Shown here: positions 62,014 through 64,000 of the stretch, one piece after another
Numbering within the stretch: the stretch's first letter is position 1
Layout of the letters: the number at the start of each line of letters is the position of its first letter
DNA from: Cryptomeria japonica
Taxonomy: Eukaryota > Streptophyta > Pinopsida > Cupressales > Cupressaceae
Assembly (NCBI RefSeq): GCF_030272615.1
Contig: NC_081409.1
Coordinates: 874,872,594 to 874,936,593 of the forward strand
Direction: 5' to 3'
Length of the DNA stretch: 64,000 bases
Notes under the pieces: generated by a model
The model's database searches: none
Told to the model about the DNA's origin: nothing
The model's input: only the letters and a program-made list of their open reading frames with translations
Translations under genes and position numbers: made by a program

Positions 62014-62488
62014 TGAACAATCAACACGCATGTATACGGGAGGAAGGGATTGCTGCTACAAAATTGAACGCTCACCCCTCAATCATAGTTCTATGGTTTT
62101 ACGAGATTAAACTAGGACAATTAACCACCACATGTATATTTTTTGCAACATGAAATTAAAAACTACAATTTAAATCTACCTCATGTGTGGGATTGCCTTC
62201 GACGCGGGTTTGATGTTCTTGGGGGTTGAAGTCGCCACGGACGCCTACACGGGATTGCAATTCACAAATGAATTCCTTGCCTCTTTTTTTATTTTGTAAT
62301 GGCTATTGTCATCAGAATTACGATGAACTCGAGCATATTTTTGAAAAAAAGAAAATTCTCATTGCTAATGCCTTCTTCGTCGAAACCAAATGGGAAATTT
62401 GCATCAAAATTACGACGAACGTGGGCATTTTTTCAAAAAAAATCAAATTTGGCCACAATATACCTTCTCCGTCGGAAACCTTAGTCGA
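62014..62488. other. CACTA right subterminal region, no gene seen
   Basis: It contains two related phrases, 'catcagaattacgatgaact' near 62310 and 'catcaaaattacgacgaacg' near 62402, and 'ttcttcgtcgaaacc' versus 'ttctccgtcggaaacc'. This is a direct repeat of about 90 bp typical of CACTA subterminal DNA. Confidence 0.6.
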
Positions 62489-62512
62489 AAATCTAGTCCA
62501 AATATATTAGTG
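62489..62512 (-). repeat. CACTA right terminal inverted repeat
   Basis: The minus strand begins CACTAATATATTTGGACTAG. It is followed outside by AGA. Confidence 0.88.
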
Positions 62513-62893
62513 AGATGTTATTCTCTCATTTTATTTCTTCCGAATTATAGTTTGAATCTTATTGTAAGTCAGTGAGACTTCCCTGAAGCTTGTAGCCTTC
62601 CAGGCAAATATTATTTGAGCAGTGAGCTCTAGGTAGTGTGCCTGAATGCATGTGCATTCCCCATTGTAATATTTTCACATACTATAGCAAAGTATCATCT
62701 TATTGTGGTAGGCTCCCACCGTGGTTTTTCCCTTTACCAGGCTTTGCATGTCAAAATCTTGGTGTCATGTATTGTGCTTATCTGTCTTATTGTTACAATT
62801 TATCTAATCTATATTTTGTGGTCAGTTTTGTTGTTCTAGTGAAGATTGATTCACCCCTCCTCTCTCGGTCTTCCCTCTTGGCTACTGCTAACA

Positions 62894-63630
62894 ATCAGGA
62901 CTTAGTAAAATCAAAGAATGAGGACAAGAAGTTAATTGAGATGTCTGTACATATTTTGCAAAAGGTGGTACCAGAAGTGCAACTAGATCCAAACTCTAAC
63001 CTCTCTGGTAAGCTCTTACAAGTAATTAAAAATATCAATACCAATTTTGAATCATTAGAGAAGGCAACCACCGAGAAAGTATTAGACAGATTCAGGGAGG
63101 TTAGAATGCAGACCTTTCAGAAAATGATTGAGGATGACATAGTCAGATTAAATAAAGGACTGCAGACTATTTCTGAAGCACTAAGTGAAGGAAGAAAGAT
63201 ATACAAGTCATGCCTTTCACTATCCAAATTCACTTCAGATATTGATAAGCAAATCAGTGTCTACCAGGGCAATCTTGACAGTATATGTCAGTCGTTTGAC
63301 TCTAATGCTGCCCTTGCCAGCAATATAGAAGGTGAGCTCATGGCTCTTACTAATCAAATCTCAAGCCTAAATTTAGAAAAGGAGAGAATTCTGAGGCGGG
63401 TAGGTGAACTCTGTAACCTTATTGCTCCCCAGATGGACACCATGTTGAGCAATAAAGTTGATTGTTTGAAGACAATGGCTCAACCTGTTCTATCTGAATT
63501 GAAGGACATAGAGATATATGCCTATGTTTTCAGTGCCTTCATCGCAGTTTTGGATAACTTGAAGAATGGGTGGGACACTCACTTAGGATTTTTGAAGACC
63601 ATTTTTTCAAATATCTTCAGGTATGTGTAG
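62894..63630 (+). pseudogene. Element C ORF2, 3' part: coiled-coil C-terminus
   Basis: After the CTAACA end of LTR G, an uninterrupted frame of about 245 codons reaches TAG 63628. It is Lys/Glu/Leu-rich and resembles the C-terminus of A ORF2: 'DKQISVYQGNLDSICQSFDS' against 'DKKMSKVQDEINKLADSF', and 'LNLEKERILRRVGELCNLIA' against 'LGREKERIVDKAKNLRLKLS'. The frame runs back without a stop into LTR G to 62638, creating an accidental 330-codon chimera. Function unknown. Confidence 0.72.
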
Positions 63631-63689
63631 AGTATCTAGTATATACCCCTATATATAAGTTTTGGTGCAAGCAACTCATCTTTGACATT

Positions 63690-63865
63690 GTTGTCAAAGG
63701 GGGAGAGTAGAGTGAAAAATATACAAAAGGATGCAAGTTTTTGGGTTGATATAGGTTTTTGAGATTTTGGTCTAAGGGGGAGCCTTAGAAATTTTAATCC
63801 GATGTGCAAGTTTCAACACTTAATCATTTTTCACGAGTGTTGCCATCAATGCCAAAGGGGGAGAC
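63690..63865 (+). other. Polypurine-tract array of element C
   Basis: Tracts lie near 63696 (caaagggggagag), 63774 (aagggggagcc) and 63854-63864 (aaagggggaga, beside the LTR), in the same phrases as in A, B, D and E. Confidence 0.7.
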
Positions 63866-64000
63866 TGTTGGCAATTGACACTCATCCGGTGAATTTTAGT
63901 GCATGGATAATGGTTTAGGGCTATCATTGATGGAAACTCTTTGTGGAAATCCTATCTGGTAGTCATGCTTTTTGGTAACCGGTGGAGAAAGTGATCCAGT
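63866..64000 (+). repeat. 3' LTR of element C, cut by the window end
   Basis: It starts TGTTGGCAATTGACACTCAT and follows 48346-48480 closely, with a few substitutions. Confidence 0.88.

Larger units (their letters stand above)
54187..62512 (-). mobile_element. CACTA (En/Spm) DNA transposon carrying host gene fragments
   Basis: The left end is CACTAGTACATTTGGAGC. The right end reverse-complemented is CACTAATATATTTGGACT. The TSD is AGA on both sides. The element is 8326 bp. It holds subterminal repeats and a hairpin at the left, a TNP2-type transposase on the minus strand (55196-57478), a CWC22 pseudogene (57858-59812), an inverted second CWC22 piece (59843-60090) and a PPR fragment (61322-62013). 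The two sides read as one continuous LTR when it is removed. Confidence 0.92.
53351..62893 (+). mobile_element. Solo LTR G, related to the E LTR, split by a CACTA transposon
   Basis: The left segment (53351-54186) contains 'tgtatatatagg' near 54013 and 'cttaaccaaaactgtaatca' near 54156. The right segment (62516-62893) continues with 'cttccgaattatagtttg', 'gtaagtcagtgagacttccc' and 'cccaccgtggtttttccctt', ending CTAACA. The same order occurs in the E 3' LTR (47338-47793). Without the CACTA it is about 1.2 kb, the length of an E LTR, and there is no interior. The left edge is uncertain because the TGTTGG start is degenerate ('agttgg'). A possible TSD is ATCTAG/ATCAG. Confidence 0.65.
48346..64000 (+). 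mobile_element. Element C: diverged non-autonomous two-gene retroelement, continues past the window
   Basis: The 5' LTR starts TGTTGGCAATTGATACTC at 48346. The same start recurs at 63866 after a polypurine tract and runs off the window. The interior holds ORF1 (49259-50437) and ORF2 (50822 to about 53350, resuming at 62894-63630), homologous to those of A and B but well diverged. Solo LTR G, itself split by a CACTA transposon, interrupts ORF2. No pol is present. Confidence 0.85.

Overview
The window looks like intergenic DNA from a seed plant with a large, transposon-filled genome. A conifer or other gymnosperm is my best guess, but that is inference. The sequence is strongly A+T-rich and I found no intact cellular gene, tRNA, rRNA or CRISPR. 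Almost all of it is transposable elements inserted into one another, most decayed by point mutation. Element boundaries were set from terminal sequences and target-site duplications (TSDs) read by eye.

Layout. 1-405 is the tail of an LTR; 406-6129 has no recognisable gene. 6135-47793 is one Ty1/copia element (E) whose two 1.2-kb LTRs are now almost 38 kb apart. A hAT-type DNA transposon (7379-40485) inserted into E's primer-binding site. Into that hAT went element A (7530-14149, a copia-like element without pol) and element D (24682-39051, a copia element with gag-pol). Element B (32292-38868, minus strand, a sister of A) inserted into D's 3' LTR. The deepest chain is therefore E > hAT > D > B. 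A solo LTR (F, 45467-46914) sits in E's 3' LTR with a perfect TSD.

After a short spacer, element C (48346 to beyond 64000) is a third, more diverged relative of A and B. A solo LTR (G, about 53351-62893) is inserted in it, and G is split by an 8.3-kb CACTA transposon (54187-62512) with matching ends and a 3-bp TSD. The CACTA carries a truncated, intron-containing TNP2-type transposase plus pieces of two host genes: an intronless CWC22 (spliceosome factor) pseudogene and a PPR-protein fragment.

How the parts relate. D and E encode gag, protease, integrase, reverse transcriptase and RNase H, all broken here. A, B and C have no pol but keep the same cis signals: an initiator tRNA-Met primer site (clear in A and B), repeated polypurine tracts before the 3' LTR, and TGTTGG...CA LTR ends. 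They were probably mobilised in trans by copia elements like D and E. Each carries two conserved genes: ORF1, a coiled-coil protein with four CCHC zinc knuckles, and ORF2, about 1,100 codons of unknown function. This two-gene family without pol is the best candidate for an undescribed system. A second candidate is a 1,157-codon reading frame of unknown function (19743-23216) lying in the body of the hAT transposon.
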